This document shows positions 1-8,160 of a stretch of DNA of 53,200 nucleotides, piece after piece (position 1 is the first letter of the stretch; every line of letters begins with the position of its first letter). The DNA comes from Streptomyces populi (lineage in GTDB: Bacteria > Actinomycetota > Actinomycetes > Streptomycetales > Streptomycetaceae): contig NZ_KZ626895.1 of NCBI RefSeq assembly GCF_002911015.1, positions 1-53,200 of the forward strand, in the 5' to 3' direction. The notes below the pieces were generated by a model. The model saw only the letters and a program-made list of their open reading frames with translations. It was not told the DNA's origin and searched no databases. Made by a program: the position numbers and the translations under genes.

Positions 1-1
1 G

Positions 2-541
2 GTCCGGTGGCAGACCGGGCCGGTGGTGTGGGGCACGCCCGGCACCAACGGCCAGCACGCCTACTACCAGCTGATCCACCAGGGCACCAAGCTGATCCCC
101 GCCGACTTCATCGGCTTCGCCGAGCCCGTGGCCGACCTGCTGCCGGGTCTGGTGGCCCAGCACGACCTGCTGATGGCGAACTTCTTCGCGCAGACGCAGG
201 CGCTGGCCTTCGGCAAGACCCCCGACGAGGTCCGGGCCGAGGGCGTGCCCGAGGAACTGGTGCCGCACAAGACGTTCGAGGGCAACCACCCCACGACCAC
301 GATCCTCGCCGCCGAGCTGACCCCCTCGGTCCTCGGCCAGCTCATCGCCCTCTACGAGCACAAGGTGTTCGTCCAGGGCGCGATCTGGAACATCGACTCC
401 TTCGACCAGTGGGGCGTCGAACTCGGCAAGGTGCTCGCCAAGCGCGTCGAACCCGCCCTGACCGAAGGCACCGACGTGCCCGGACTGGACGAGTCGACCA
501 AGGCCCTGGTCGCCAAGTACCGCACGCTGCGGGGCCGTTGA
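2..541 (+). CDS. pgi: Glucose-6-phosphate isomerase, C-terminal part (runs off the left edge)
   Basis: Interconverts glucose 6-phosphate and fructose 6-phosphate in the cytoplasm, linking glycolysis to the pentose-phosphate genes further along. The frame is open from base 2 and reads VRWQTGPVVWGTPGTNGQHAY, so the gene starts outside the window and about 179 residues are visible. The GTNGQHAYYQLIHQG block is the PGI family signature with the catalytic histidine, and SFDQWGVELGK near the end carries the conserved active-site lysine. The end (KYRTLRGR, then TGA at 539) fits the normal family C-terminus. A strong hairpin follows directly, so this is probably the last gene of its transcript. Confidence 0.97.
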   Translation, partial: VRWQTGPVVWGTPGTNGQHAYYQLIHQGTKLIPADFIGFAEPVADLLPGLVAQHDLLMANFFAQTQALAFGKTPDEVRAEGVPEELVPHKTFEGNHPTTTILAAELTPSVLGQLIALYEHKVFVQGAIWNIDSFDQWGVELGKVLAKRVEPALTEGTDVPGLDESTKALVAKYRTLRGR

Positions 542-552
542 GCCTGAATGAG

Positions 553-585
553 GGGAAGCGGGCGGCGGGAGTCCGCCCGCTTCCC
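553..585 (+). terminator. Rho-independent-type terminator after pgi
   Basis: A perfect 13-bp inverted repeat (GGGAAGCGGGCGG at 553-565 and CCGCCCGCTTCCC at 573-585) with a 7-base loop begins 11 bases after the pgi stop codon. There is no long T run, which is usual for Streptomyces terminators. Confidence 0.85.
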
Positions 586-595
586 GTGACATCCC

Positions 596-1010
596 TTGTT
601 CATCACGCCGCTGACCGTGGGCGTGATGCTCTGCGTGGGGCGGCGCACCGGGACCGTCCGGCAGTTACGGCGCCCGCTCCTCGGCTCGCTCAAGCTGCTG
701 CTGCTCTTCATCGGCATGGCCGTGGCCGCCGTGCTCCTCGTGCAGTCGGCGACCGCCGTCGGAGGAGCCGCGCTGGTTCCGCTGGGTTTCGTGGCGCTCT
801 GGCCGATCGGTGTCGTGGCCCACGGCGCGGTCCAGCTGTCCGGGAACTACTTCGGTTCCGCCGGGGTTCCCCTTCCCTCCAGGAACCGCGCACGCCCCGT
901 ATCCCCACGGCAGCCCGTCGGGCTCGTATCCCTCTTGCCCCCAGGGCGGTCCGTACGCCCCCCACCCCCACGGGAACCCGCCCGCGCCGGACATCCGGCG
1001 GAACCCGTAG
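596..1010 (+). pseudogene. Decayed small membrane-protein gene, frameshifted
   Basis: From a TTG at 596 one frame encodes a hydrophobic protein (LLLLFIGMAVAAVLLVQSA, then VPLGFVALWPIGVVAHG), but it then runs into unnatural Arg/Pro-rich sequence. At about 855-870 the natural-looking sequence moves to another frame, which gives a Pro/Gly/His/Tyr-rich tail (PPGFPFPPGTAHAPYPHG) ending with a stop at 1008-1010. The two parts together look like a two-helix Streptomyces membrane protein with a low-complexity tail, broken by a frameshift. There is no ribosome binding site before 596 and an in-frame stop lies at 587-589, so the N-terminus also appears to be lost. A sequencing error or a non-coding stretch are alternatives. 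I do not recognise the family. Confidence 0.4.
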
Positions 1011-1040
1011 GGCCAGGGACCGTACGGGACCCGACCGGGA

Positions 1041-3332
1041 TCAGGCCGCCGCGCTCAGGGTGTCCGCCAGCCGCCGACGGGCCGCCCGGGCGGCCGGCAC
1101 GGCGGCGAGTGCGGCGGCGCCCAGCACGGCGGCCGCGCCGAACAGCAGCAGAAGCGCGGCGGACGGCCCTCGCGCGACGCCCGCGCCGATGCCGCTCGAC
1201 CTGCCCTGGGCATCGATCAGCCAGTGCGCGAGCGGCAGCCCCAGAGCCGTACCGGCGACGACCGCCGCGAGGGCCGTGCACCCCGTGGCCGTCACGGTGA
1301 CCGCGGTGATCTGCCGAGGCGTCAGTCCGATCGCCTTCAGCGCCAGCAGATCCCGCTCGCCCTCGCGGACCGTGCCACCGATCGCGGTGAGCAGCTCGAT
1401 CAGCCCGATCAGGGCCAGTACGGCGATCAGCCCCGCGACGACTCCACGCAGCGGTGAGAGCCTGTCGGCCGGGTTGGTCACGGCGTGCACGTCGAAACGT
1501 CCGTGCGAGGCCGTCGTCAGCTCGCGGGCCACCCGGTGCGGGTCGGCCCCGGGGCGCAGCTGGAGCTGGTAGAGGGTCGGCCGGAGGCCAGGGTCGTTCT
1601 CACGGAGGGTGTCGAGCGAGGTGGAGATGACCCGGCCGCCGTTCTCCGGCTCGATGCTCCGCCCCACGATGTGCAGGATCTGCGGCTGAGCGCCCACGGT
1701 CACGCGTACCCAGTCGCCGACCCGCACGTCCAGCAGGTCGAGCAGTCCCTGCCCCGCCACCGCCTCGTCGGGTCCGCTCGCGGCGCGGCCCTCGGCCAGC
1801 GAGAACGGGTAGGGGTCCCGGCGTGTACCGAGGCCGCGCAGGGCGATCGTGCCGGTCTGTCCGGGGACCAGGGCCGGCACCTGGATACCCGGGTGGACGT
1901 CGGTGACCTGGTGGTTCCGGTCGAGCAGGGCGCGTACGCCCGCATCGCTCAGACCGCCGTCCGGGCGGACGGTGAGCGCGGCCGCGAGACCCAGCTGCTC
2001 GGGCCGGCTGTGGAAGCGGTCGATGGTCGTCCAGGCGCTCATGGCCACCACGATCAGCAGCAGGGGCAGCGCGAGGCGGGCGATCGTGGCCAGCGAGCGC
2101 GGCCGGCGCGTGAACGCCTTGTGCCAGCCCAGGACCAGCGCGGACGGTATCCGCAGCCCCAGAGCGCCGCGCGCCGCACGAGGCAGCCCACCGCCGCGCT
2201 GCGCCGCGGCGCGGAGCCCCGGCACCGGCGACACCCGTCCGGCGCGCCACGCGGCGAGCCCGGTCGTCGCGGCGATGAAGAGCACCACGGCCACGGGCAC
2301 CGAGAAGAGTGCCGCGGTGTGTCCCGGAAGGCCCTGCCACACACCGACCGCATCCCCGAGGCGTCCCGGCACGCGGCCGCCCAGCGCCTGGGTGAGCGCG
2401 CCCGCGAGCACGGCTCCCAGCAGCGCGAACGCCACGTGCTGAAGCAGGAAGATCCGTACCACCTGGCCCGGCGTGAAGCCGATCGCCTTGAGCACCGAGA
2501 TGTCCCGCAGATGGCCACGGATACGGGTGCCGATCGCGCCGTGCACGGCGAGCCCGGCGGCGACCAGCGCGCCCAGGCCGAACAGGCCGAGCACCTGCCC
2601 GAGCAGCCGGTTGTCGCCCTGCGCCTCGGCCCGCGCCTGCTGCCAGGGGGAGACCTCGGTGACCGCTCCGGCGCCGAGGAGGGTGACGGCCCGCTGGACG
2701 GCGTAGTCCGTGTCGCCGGGATCGGTCAGCCGCAGCCCGATCACCTGTCCGGCGCGCCCGGCGGTGGCCCGCACCGCGGTCGGGAGCGTCCACACCAGGC
2801 CCGGCCGCTCGCCCGGGCTGTAGCGGGGCTCGGCGCTGTCGGCGACGCCCAGCACGGTCAGAGTCCGGGCGGTGCCGGGCACGGTGAGGGTGTCGCCCGG
2901 TTCGGCCCACAGGGACCGGGCGAGGCTGCTCTCCAGCACCACGCCGTCCGCCTCGGCAGGGTCGAGCCAGCGTCCGGAGACGAGCAGCGGGCGTCCGGTG
3001 GAGGGCTGCTCGGTGGCGCCGCGCAGTTCGACCGCCGCGCGGGTCCCCCGGGACTCGACGGCCGTCGCGGCTGTGGGGTAGGGGCCCGCGAAGGACTCCA
3101 CCGCGTCCACGTCGGCGAGTCTGCGCGTGTCCGCGGACGGTCCGGTGTGGATCCACACGTGCGCGCCGTGCGACTGGGTGAAGACCCGCTGCCAGGGGTT
3201 GGTCGCGTAGCCGAAGAGCGCGGTGGCCAGCAGCAGTGAGGTGACGATGCCGGCGGTGGCCAGCACGATGAACAGCGCCTCGCCCCGGTGGGTGCGCAGA
3301 TCGGCGTGCGCCCAGCGCAACGTGGCACGCAT
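1041..3332 (-). CDS. FtsX-like ABC transporter permease (MacB/LolC type, 763 aa)
   Basis: Membrane permease of the type VII (MacB/LolCDE) ABC class, which uses ATP for mechanotransmission or lipophilic export rather than ordinary channel transport. An N-terminal TM (FIVLATAGIVTSLLLATALFG) is followed by a large extracytoplasmic domain. An FtsX block of three TMs lies near residues 245-360, then a second anchored extracytoplasmic domain, then a C-terminal FtsX block (about 635-750, VVAGLIAVLALIGLIELLTAIGG). This two-halves-in-one architecture is common in actinobacteria. The start is ATG at 3330-3332, six bases after the ATPase stop codon, so the two genes are co-transcribed. The substrate is unknown. 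The upstream PadR gene suggests induction by a toxic compound. Confidence 0.9.
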   Translation of the reverse strand: MRATLRWAHADLRTHRGEALFIVLATAGIVTSLLLATALFGYATNPWQRVFTQSHGAHVWIHTGPSADTRRLADVDAVESFAGPYPTAATAVESRGTRAAVELRGATEQPSTGRPLLVSGRWLDPAEADGVVLESSLARSLWAEPGDTLTVPGTARTLTVLGVADSAEPRYSPGERPGLVWTLPTAVRATAGRAGQVIGLRLTDPGDTDYAVQRAVTLLGAGAVTEVSPWQQARAEAQGDNRLLGQVLGLFGLGALVAAGLAVHGAIGTRIRGHLRDISVLKAIGFTPGQVVRIFLLQHVAFALLGAVLAGALTQALGGRVPGRLGDAVGVWQGLPGHTAALFSVPVAVVLFIAATTGLAAWRAGRVSPVPGLRAAAQRGGGLPRAARGALGLRIPSALVLGWHKAFTRRPRSLATIARLALPLLLIVVAMSAWTTIDRFHSRPEQLGLAAALTVRPDGGLSDAGVRALLDRNHQVTDVHPGIQVPALVPGQTGTIALRGLGTRRDPYPFSLAEGRAASGPDEAVAGQGLLDLLDVRVGDWVRVTVGAQPQILHIVGRSIEPENGGRVISTSLDTLRENDPGLRPTLYQLQLRPGADPHRVARELTTASHGRFDVHAVTNPADRLSPLRGVVAGLIAVLALIGLIELLTAIGGTVREGERDLLALKAIGLTPRQITAVTVTATGCTALAAVVAGTALGLPLAHWLIDAQGRSSGIGAGVARGPSAALLLLFGAAAVLGAAALAAVPAARAARRRLADTLSAAA

Positions 3333-3338
3333 GCCGGT

Positions 3339-4193
3339 TCAGTCCCTCAGTTCGAGTACGCCGGATATCCCTGTGCCCCGCGACGGCGTGCCGTCGAGTT
3401 CCGCGTCGTCGGCGATCCGACCGTCGAAGAAGCTGATCACCCGGTCCGCGGCGCTCGCGAGCCGCGCGTCGTGGGTGACCAGCAGGATCGTCTGGCCGCG
3501 CTGGTGGAACCGGGACAGCAGCCGGGTCACCTCGCGGGTGCCCTTGCTGTCGAGGCTCCCCGCGGGCTCGTCGGCGAGCAGCAGGGGCGGATGGTTGACC
3601 AGGGCCCTGGCGAGCGCGACGCGCTGCTGCTCACCACCGGACAGCTCGCCCGGCATGCTGCGCTCCTTGCCCTGGAGGCCCAGCTCGGAGAGCAGCTGTT
3701 GCCGCTCGGCGCGCGCCCGCCTGCGAGAGACCCCGGCGAGCAGGGCGGGCAGTTCGACGTTGTCGGCGACCGACAGGTTCGACACCAGGTTGAAGAACTG
3801 GAACACGATGCCGATACGGCGTCGGCGCTCGACCGCCCAGCGGGCTTCGCCGTATCCGTCCGTGCAGTCGCCGTCCAGCCAGATGCTGCCGGAATCGGGC
3901 CGCTGAAGCCCGCCGAGCAGATGCAGCAGGGTCGACTTCCCCGCGCCGGAGGGGCCGGTGACCGCCACGAACTCGCCCCGTCGTACGGACAGGTCGACGC
4001 CGCGTACGGCATGGGCGGGCGCGCCTTCGCCGTAGTGGGTCTTGACCAGGTTCTCCGCGCGCAGCACGGCGGCTTCCCCGGCACGCGCCGACGAGATCTC
4101 CGCATGCGGCGCGGTGCGCTCGGGCGGTGGCTCCGGGCTCTCGGGCCGCGGTGGCGGGTTCTCGGCGCGCGGCGCGGGAGGGGTGCGGCTCAT
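3339..4193 (-). CDS. ABC transporter ATP-binding protein (LolD/MacB type)
   Basis: Cytoplasmic ATPase partner of the downstream FtsX-like permease. Walker A is GPSGAGKST, the signature is LSGGEQQR, Walker B is LLLADEPAG, and the switch histidine lies in LVTHD. These are the usual features of the LolD/MacB clade, including the Q-loop FQFFNLV. The first 45 or so residues are Pro/Glu-rich and not part of the ABC fold, so an internal start is possible. However, the ATG at 4191-4193 overlaps the PadR stop as ATGA, which supports translational coupling and the long N-terminus. The 284-aa length is slightly above the usual 230-250 because of that extension. Confidence 0.92.
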   Translation of the reverse strand: MSRTPPAPRAENPPPRPESPEPPPERTAPHAEISSARAGEAAVLRAENLVKTHYGEGAPAHAVRGVDLSVRRGEFVAVTGPSGAGKSTLLHLLGGLQRPDSGSIWLDGDCTDGYGEARWAVERRRRIGIVFQFFNLVSNLSVADNVELPALLAGVSRRRARAERQQLLSELGLQGKERSMPGELSGGEQQRVALARALVNHPPLLLADEPAGSLDSKGTREVTRLLSRFHQRGQTILLVTHDARLASAADRVISFFDGRIADDAELDGTPSRGTGISGVLELRD

Positions 4194-4705
4194 CCCTGCT
4201 CCTCCAACTCCTCCTGGCAGCGCTCCAGCCAGTCGAGATCGGCCTGCAGATGCAGCATGGCGCCCTCGATGAGCAGCTGGGAGACGCGGTTGTCCCGGTC
4301 CTCGGTCGCGGCGAGCCTCGACAGTTCCCGCATGGTGTTCAAATACTGGCGCCGTTGCTTGTTGATCAGGGCGATCTGGTCGGCCAGACCGGTCCGCGGT
4401 GCGAGTGCGAGCTTCATGAAGAACTCGTCCCGTACCCGCGGTTCGTCCGCCGTCTCCTCGTACCAGGCGCGCAGCGCCTCACGCCCGGCGTCGGTGAGGT
4501 GATAGATCTTCTTGTTGGGTCGGCTCGACTGCTCGACTTCCTCGCCCTCGATCAGTCCCGACTTCTCGAGACGGCCGAGCGTCACGTAGATCTGGCCGAC
4601 GTTCGGCTGAGGGTACGCGGAGCCCAGCAGTTGCTCAAGGTCCTGCTTGAGCTCGTAGCCATGGGCCGGTCCGCGCGCCAGCAGGGCCAGGAGGGGCAGC
4701 CGCAC
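4190..4705 (-). CDS. PadR-family transcriptional regulator
   Basis: Winged-helix repressor that probably controls the ABC genes it is fused to by a 4-bp overlap. The N-terminal half is the PadR domain (LLALLARGPAHGYELKQDLEQ, then the wing GRLEKSGLIEGEEVEQ and KKIYHLTDAGREAL). The C-terminal half (residues 90-165) is helical and matches the Vir_act_alpha_C dimerisation domain. The GTG start at 4703-4705 is preceded by GGAGGAGA at a good distance. Members of this family are often autoregulated and lose DNA binding on contact with phenolics or drugs. The ligand cannot be read from the sequence. Confidence 0.9.
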   Translation of the reverse strand: MRLPLLALLARGPAHGYELKQDLEQLLGSAYPQPNVGQIYVTLGRLEKSGLIEGEEVEQSSRPNKKIYHLTDAGREALRAWYEETADEPRVRDEFFMKLALAPRTGLADQIALINKQRRQYLNTMRELSRLAATEDRDNRVSQLLIEGAMLHLQADLDWLERCQEELEEQG

Positions 4706-4853
4706 TCGTGCTCTCCTCCCCCTCTTCCGCTCTCTTGTTCCCGGTTCGCCCGCGGGGCGCCCCTGCTGCTCGCAGCATGTTCTTCATGTACTGAGGGCCC
4801 ATGCGCCGAACGCCTATGAGCCGGAGGATGTGCCGCAGGCCCTAGTATCGCCC

Positions 4854-4868
4854 ATACCTAACAGGTAT
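4854..4868. promoter_or_regulatory. Candidate operator, copy 1 (ATACCT-AAC-AGGTAT)
   Basis: A perfect 6-bp inverted repeat with a 3-base spacer lies between the PadR gene and the solute-binding protein gene, 57 bases before the latter's ATG. A TAGTAT -10-like hexamer sits at 4843-4848. Near-copies occur at 6238-6252 and 6355-6368, so one regulator may control both parts of the sugar block. The regulator is not identified. No LacI or GntR gene is in the block. Confidence 0.5.
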
Positions 4869-4924
4869 ACATGGCCTCTGACTCCGGGCGAAGAGGCCCG
4901 GTGCCGGTGTACAGGGAGGAACCT

Positions 4925-6199
4925 ATGCGGTGGATACGTGCCGCCGGTAGGGGCCTCCTGGTCGTCGCGGTGGTTCTGTCCGGTTACGTCGCCTCGGGTG
5001 CGCCCGCCGACGGGGCGCGCGGGAGCGGACGCGGTCCGCTGGCGCTGGCCACCGCCGGTGACCTCACCAACTATCTCGGGCCGCTCCTCGACGGCTGGAA
5101 CCGCGCGCACCCCGGCGAGAAGGTCACCCTCGTCGAACTCCCCGATTCCGCGGACGAGGCCCACGCGCAGATGACCACCGATCTGCGCGGCGGCGACCGG
5201 AGCCGCTTCGACGTCCTCAACATCGATGTCGCGTGGACCTCGGAGTTCGCCGCCGCGGGCTGGATCTCCCCGTTGCCCCGCGACCGCTTCCCGCTCGACG
5301 GCTTCCTGCGGCCGGTGGTGGAGACCGCGAGGTACGACGGGAGGCTGTACGCCGTCCCGTACGTCACCAACGCCGGACTGCTTCTCTACCGCAAGGACAT
5401 CCTGGCCAAGGAGGGGGTCGCGCCGCCGCGCACCTGGGCCGAGCTGGAGAGACAGGCGAGGACGATCGCCCCGAAGTACGGACTCGACGGCTATGCGGGC
5501 CAGTTCCTGCCCTACGAGGGCCTCACGGTGAACGCCGCCGAGGCGGTCTACTCGGCGGGCGGCACGATCCTCGGTGACGAGGGCGAACGCGTGACGGTGG
5601 ACTCCGCCGCGGCCCGCGAGGGCATCGGTTTCCTCGCCGACGGCGTACGCGACGGCTGGATCCCGAAGAAGGCGCTGACGTACAAGGAGCAGGAGTCCAA
5701 ACAGGCATTCCAGGACGGCCGTCTCCTCTTCCTGCGCAACTGGCCCTACGCCTATGTCAGCGCCTCCGCCCCGGGATCGGCCGTCGCCGGAAAGATCGGC
5801 GCGGTTCCGCTGCCCGGCCGCGACGGGCCGGGGACCAGCGTGCTCGGCGGGTCCAACCTCGCCGTCAACGCACGAGCCCGGCACCCCGAATCCGCCGCGC
5901 GTCTGATCGCGTACCTGACGAGCGAGCGGGTCCAGCGCCAGGTCCTCACCGAAGGAGCGTTGCCGCCCGTACGGGACGCGCTCTACCAGGACCCCGAACT
6001 GATCCGCGCGTTCCCCTACCTGCCGACGCTGCGCGCCGGTGTGCTCGCCGCGGCGCCGCGCCCCAAGAGCCCCCGCTACGACCAGGTGAGCCTCGCGGTG
6101 CAGGCGGTGGTGCACGACGCGATGACCGGGAACCAGACGCCCGAAGCCGCCGTGCGCCGGCTGGCGCGCGAGCTGGCCGACATCTCGCGCCGGGGCTGA
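4925..6199 (+). CDS. Extracellular solute-binding protein, sugar ABC type, without a lipobox cysteine
   Basis: Family 1 solute-binding protein (424 aa) that probably captures an oligosaccharide for an ABC importer. The mature part has typical SBP_bac features (FDVLNIDVAWTSEFAAAGW, YAVPYVTNAGLLLYRKDIL, GRLLFLRNWPYAY, LLGGSN-like ligand loop) and resembles the trehalose-binding ThuE/LpqY group. ATG 4925 is chosen because AGGGAGGA precedes it. An upstream in-frame ATG at 4871 has no such site. The signal peptide reads LLVVAVVLSGYVASGAPADG. Where a lipobox cysteine is expected (LSG-C) there is Tyr21, TAC at 4985-4987, one base from TGC. The protein may therefore be released rather than lipid-anchored. 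It stands alone before the glucosidase gene, with its own operator. Confidence 0.88.
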   Translation: MRWIRAAGRGLLVVAVVLSGYVASGAPADGARGSGRGPLALATAGDLTNYLGPLLDGWNRAHPGEKVTLVELPDSADEAHAQMTTDLRGGDRSRFDVLNIDVAWTSEFAAAGWISPLPRDRFPLDGFLRPVVETARYDGRLYAVPYVTNAGLLLYRKDILAKEGVAPPRTWAELERQARTIAPKYGLDGYAGQFLPYEGLTVNAAEAVYSAGGTILGDEGERVTVDSAAAREGIGFLADGVRDGWIPKKALTYKEQESKQAFQDGRLLFLRNWPYAYVSASAPGSAVAGKIGAVPLPGRDGPGTSVLGGSNLAVNARARHPESAARLIAYLTSERVQRQVLTEGALPPVRDALYQDPELIRAFPYLPTLRAGVLAAAPRPKSPRYDQVSLAVQAVVHDAMTGNQTPEAAVRRLARELADISRRG

Positions 6200-6237
6200 G
6201 CCCCCTCTTCGTCGTCGCATTCCGGCGACCTTCCTAG

Positions 6238-6252
6238 TTACATGTTAGGTAA
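6238..6252. promoter_or_regulatory. Candidate operator, copy 2
   Basis: Reads TTACATGTTAGGTAA. Its reverse complement TTACCTAACATGTAA closely matches copy 1 (ATACCTAACAGGTAT), with the same TACCTAACA core. It lies in the 200-base gap before the alpha-glucosidase gene. A further degenerate copy, TACTTAACATGCAT, is at 6355-6368 and overlaps the region just after a TTGACA hexamer at 6334-6339, a possible -35 element. Confidence 0.45.
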
Positions 6253-6402
6253 CGCGAGCATCTCATCTCGGGCCGGCAGGGCTGAAAAATGCCTATATAG
6301 AGGACCCGAATCCCGTTTCCTTCTGTCTACTCGTTGACACCCCAGCGACACGCCTACTTAACATGCATGCATAACCGAAGGCACGCACAGACAGGTCAAC
6401 GG

Positions 6403-8040
6403 GTGACGCTCAACACGCACCGCTGGTGGCGCGACGCAGTGATCTACCAGGTGTACGTCCGGAGCTTTCTGGACAGCACCGGGGACGGCGTCGGCGATCT
6501 CGCCGGCGTCCGGACCGGACTGCCGTATCTGAAGAAGCTCGGGGTCGACGGCATCTGGCTGAGCCCCTTCTACCCCTCGCCGCAGCACGATCACGGCTAC
6601 GACGTGGCCGACCACTGCGACGTGGACCCGCTCTTCGGCGACCTCGCCGAGTTCGACCTGCTGATGACGGACGCCCGGCGCCTCGGCGTCCGGGTGCTCC
6701 TGGACATCGTCCCCAACCACTGCTCCAGCGAGCACCCGTGGTTCCGCGAGGCGCTGGAATCGGCGCCCGGCGGCACGGCCCGCGCCCGCTTCCACTTCGC
6801 CGACGGCCGGGGTCCGGACGGCGCGGAACCGCCCAACAACTGGCACGCCATGTTCGGCGGCCCCGCCTGGAGCAGGGTCACCGAGCAGGACGGCACCCCG
6901 GGCCAGTGGTACCTGCACATGTTCACGCCGGAACAGCCCGACCTGAACTGGCGCAACCCCGAGGTCGGCGGCCACTTCGACCACGTACTGCGCTTCTGGC
7001 TCGACCGGGGCGTCGACGGCTTCCGCATCGACGTGGCCGCCGGGCTCTACAAGCACCCCGATCTGCCGGACTCGCCCGACCCCGAGGCCGACGCCCGCAC
7101 CCGCGACTCGGTCAACCCGCTCGCCTGGAACCAGCCGGAGGTGCACGACGTCTGGCGCCGCTGGCGGTCGCTGTGCGAGGAGTACACCGCCGAGGACGGC
7201 CGGGAGCGGCTGCTCGTCGGTGAGGTCTCCGTCCCGACCGCCCGCGAACACGCCCGGTACGTACGCCACGACGAGCTCCACCAGGCGTTCTTCTTCGACC
7301 TGCTGAGCGCCCCCTGGAACGCCGACTCGTTCCGCAAGGTCATCTCCGAGGCCATGCAGGACATCGCCGGCACCGGCTCGACGGTCACCTGGGTGCTCAA
7401 CAACCACGATCAGGTGCGCACGGTCACCCGCTACGGCGAACTGGGCACCGAGAGCAGCGGTCTGGGTGCCGCCCGCGCCCGTGCCGCCGCGCTGCTGATG
7501 CTGGCGCTGCCCGGAGCCGCGTACATCTACCAGGGCGAGGAACTCGGGCTCCCCGAGGTCGTCGACCTCCCCGACGACGTGCTCACCGACCCCATATTCC
7601 GCCGCACCGGAAGCCGTGCCCGCATCCGCGACGGCTGCCGGGTTCCGCTGCCGTGGTCGGGGCACGCCTCGCCGTTCGGCTTCACCCCGGGTGCGGAGAG
7701 CGCCAAGCCGTGGCTGCCGCAGCCGGCCTACTTCGCCGAGTACGCCACCGACCGTGCCCTCGCCGACACCCGCTCCTTCTGGCACCTCTACCGCGACGGA
7801 CTCCAACTGCGCTCCGGACTGCCCCAGCTGGGGGAGGGCGAGCTGCGCTGGCTGGACACCCCGCCCGGTGTCCTCGGCTTCGTCCGGGGCGACGGCCTGG
7901 TGTGCGCGGTCAACTTCGGCGCCGCGCCGACGCCCGCGCCGGTCTCCGGGACCCCGCTGCTCTCCAGCGGTCCCTGCGCGCCCGGCGTCCTGCCCGGTTC
8001 GACCGCCGCCTGGTGGATCAGCGACTCCGCCCATCCCTGA
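6403..8040 (+). CDS. GH13 alpha-glucosidase (oligo-1,6/maltose type)
   Basis: Cytoplasmic glycoside hydrolase family 13 enzyme (545 aa) expected to release glucose from imported alpha-glucosides. The TIM-barrel motifs are in order: AVIYQVYVRSFLDSTGDGVGDL, LLDIVPNH, then GFRIDV with nucleophile Asp210, LVGEVS with acid Glu274, and NNHDQ with Asp336. The length fits the family (530-570). GTG 6403 is used because TLNTHRWWRDAVIYQ begins the fold. An ATG at 6364 and a TTG at 6334 are upstream alternatives, and no strong ribosome binding site decides between them. It is followed by a hairpin and then by binding-protein and permease genes, a usual agl-type layout in which import and hydrolysis are co-regulated. 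Confidence 0.93.
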   Translation: MTLNTHRWWRDAVIYQVYVRSFLDSTGDGVGDLAGVRTGLPYLKKLGVDGIWLSPFYPSPQHDHGYDVADHCDVDPLFGDLAEFDLLMTDARRLGVRVLLDIVPNHCSSEHPWFREALESAPGGTARARFHFADGRGPDGAEPPNNWHAMFGGPAWSRVTEQDGTPGQWYLHMFTPEQPDLNWRNPEVGGHFDHVLRFWLDRGVDGFRIDVAAGLYKHPDLPDSPDPEADARTRDSVNPLAWNQPEVHDVWRRWRSLCEEYTAEDGRERLLVGEVSVPTAREHARYVRHDELHQAFFFDLLSAPWNADSFRKVISEAMQDIAGTGSTVTWVLNNHDQVRTVTRYGELGTESSGLGAARARAAALLMLALPGAAYIYQGEELGLPEVVDLPDDVLTDPIFRRTGSRARIRDGCRVPLPWSGHASPFGFTPGAESAKPWLPQPAYFAEYATDRALADTRSFWHLYRDGLQLRSGLPQLGEGELRWLDTPPGVLGFVRGDGLVCAVNFGAAPTPAPVSGTPLLSSGPCAPGVLPGSTAAWWISDSAHP

Positions 8041-8050
8041 GCCCTCCGAC

Positions 8051-8072
8051 GGGGCTCGTGCCCACGAGCCCC
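8051..8072 (+). terminator. Intercistronic hairpin (attenuator-like)
   Basis: Perfect 10-bp arms GGGGCTCGTG and CACGAGCCCC with a 2-base centre begin 11 bases after the glucosidase stop codon and 89 bases before the next start. It may partly terminate or stabilise the mRNA, so that the binding protein and permeases are made at a different level from the glucosidase. Confidence 0.65.
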
Positions 8073-8160
8073 GCTCGGCCTTCTCCTCCGAGGCCACCGC
8101 TCCTCGGCCGACACCGCTTGACGCTCCGTCACCTCTCATTCCCCCGAAGGGACATCAACG

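Noticed and set aside
1485..3239. Long plus-strand open frame opposite the FtsX-like permease
   Set aside because: Its product is Gly/Arg/Gln-rich without any fold, and it mirrors the GC-biased codons of the minus-strand gene, which has clear TMs and coupling to the ATPase.
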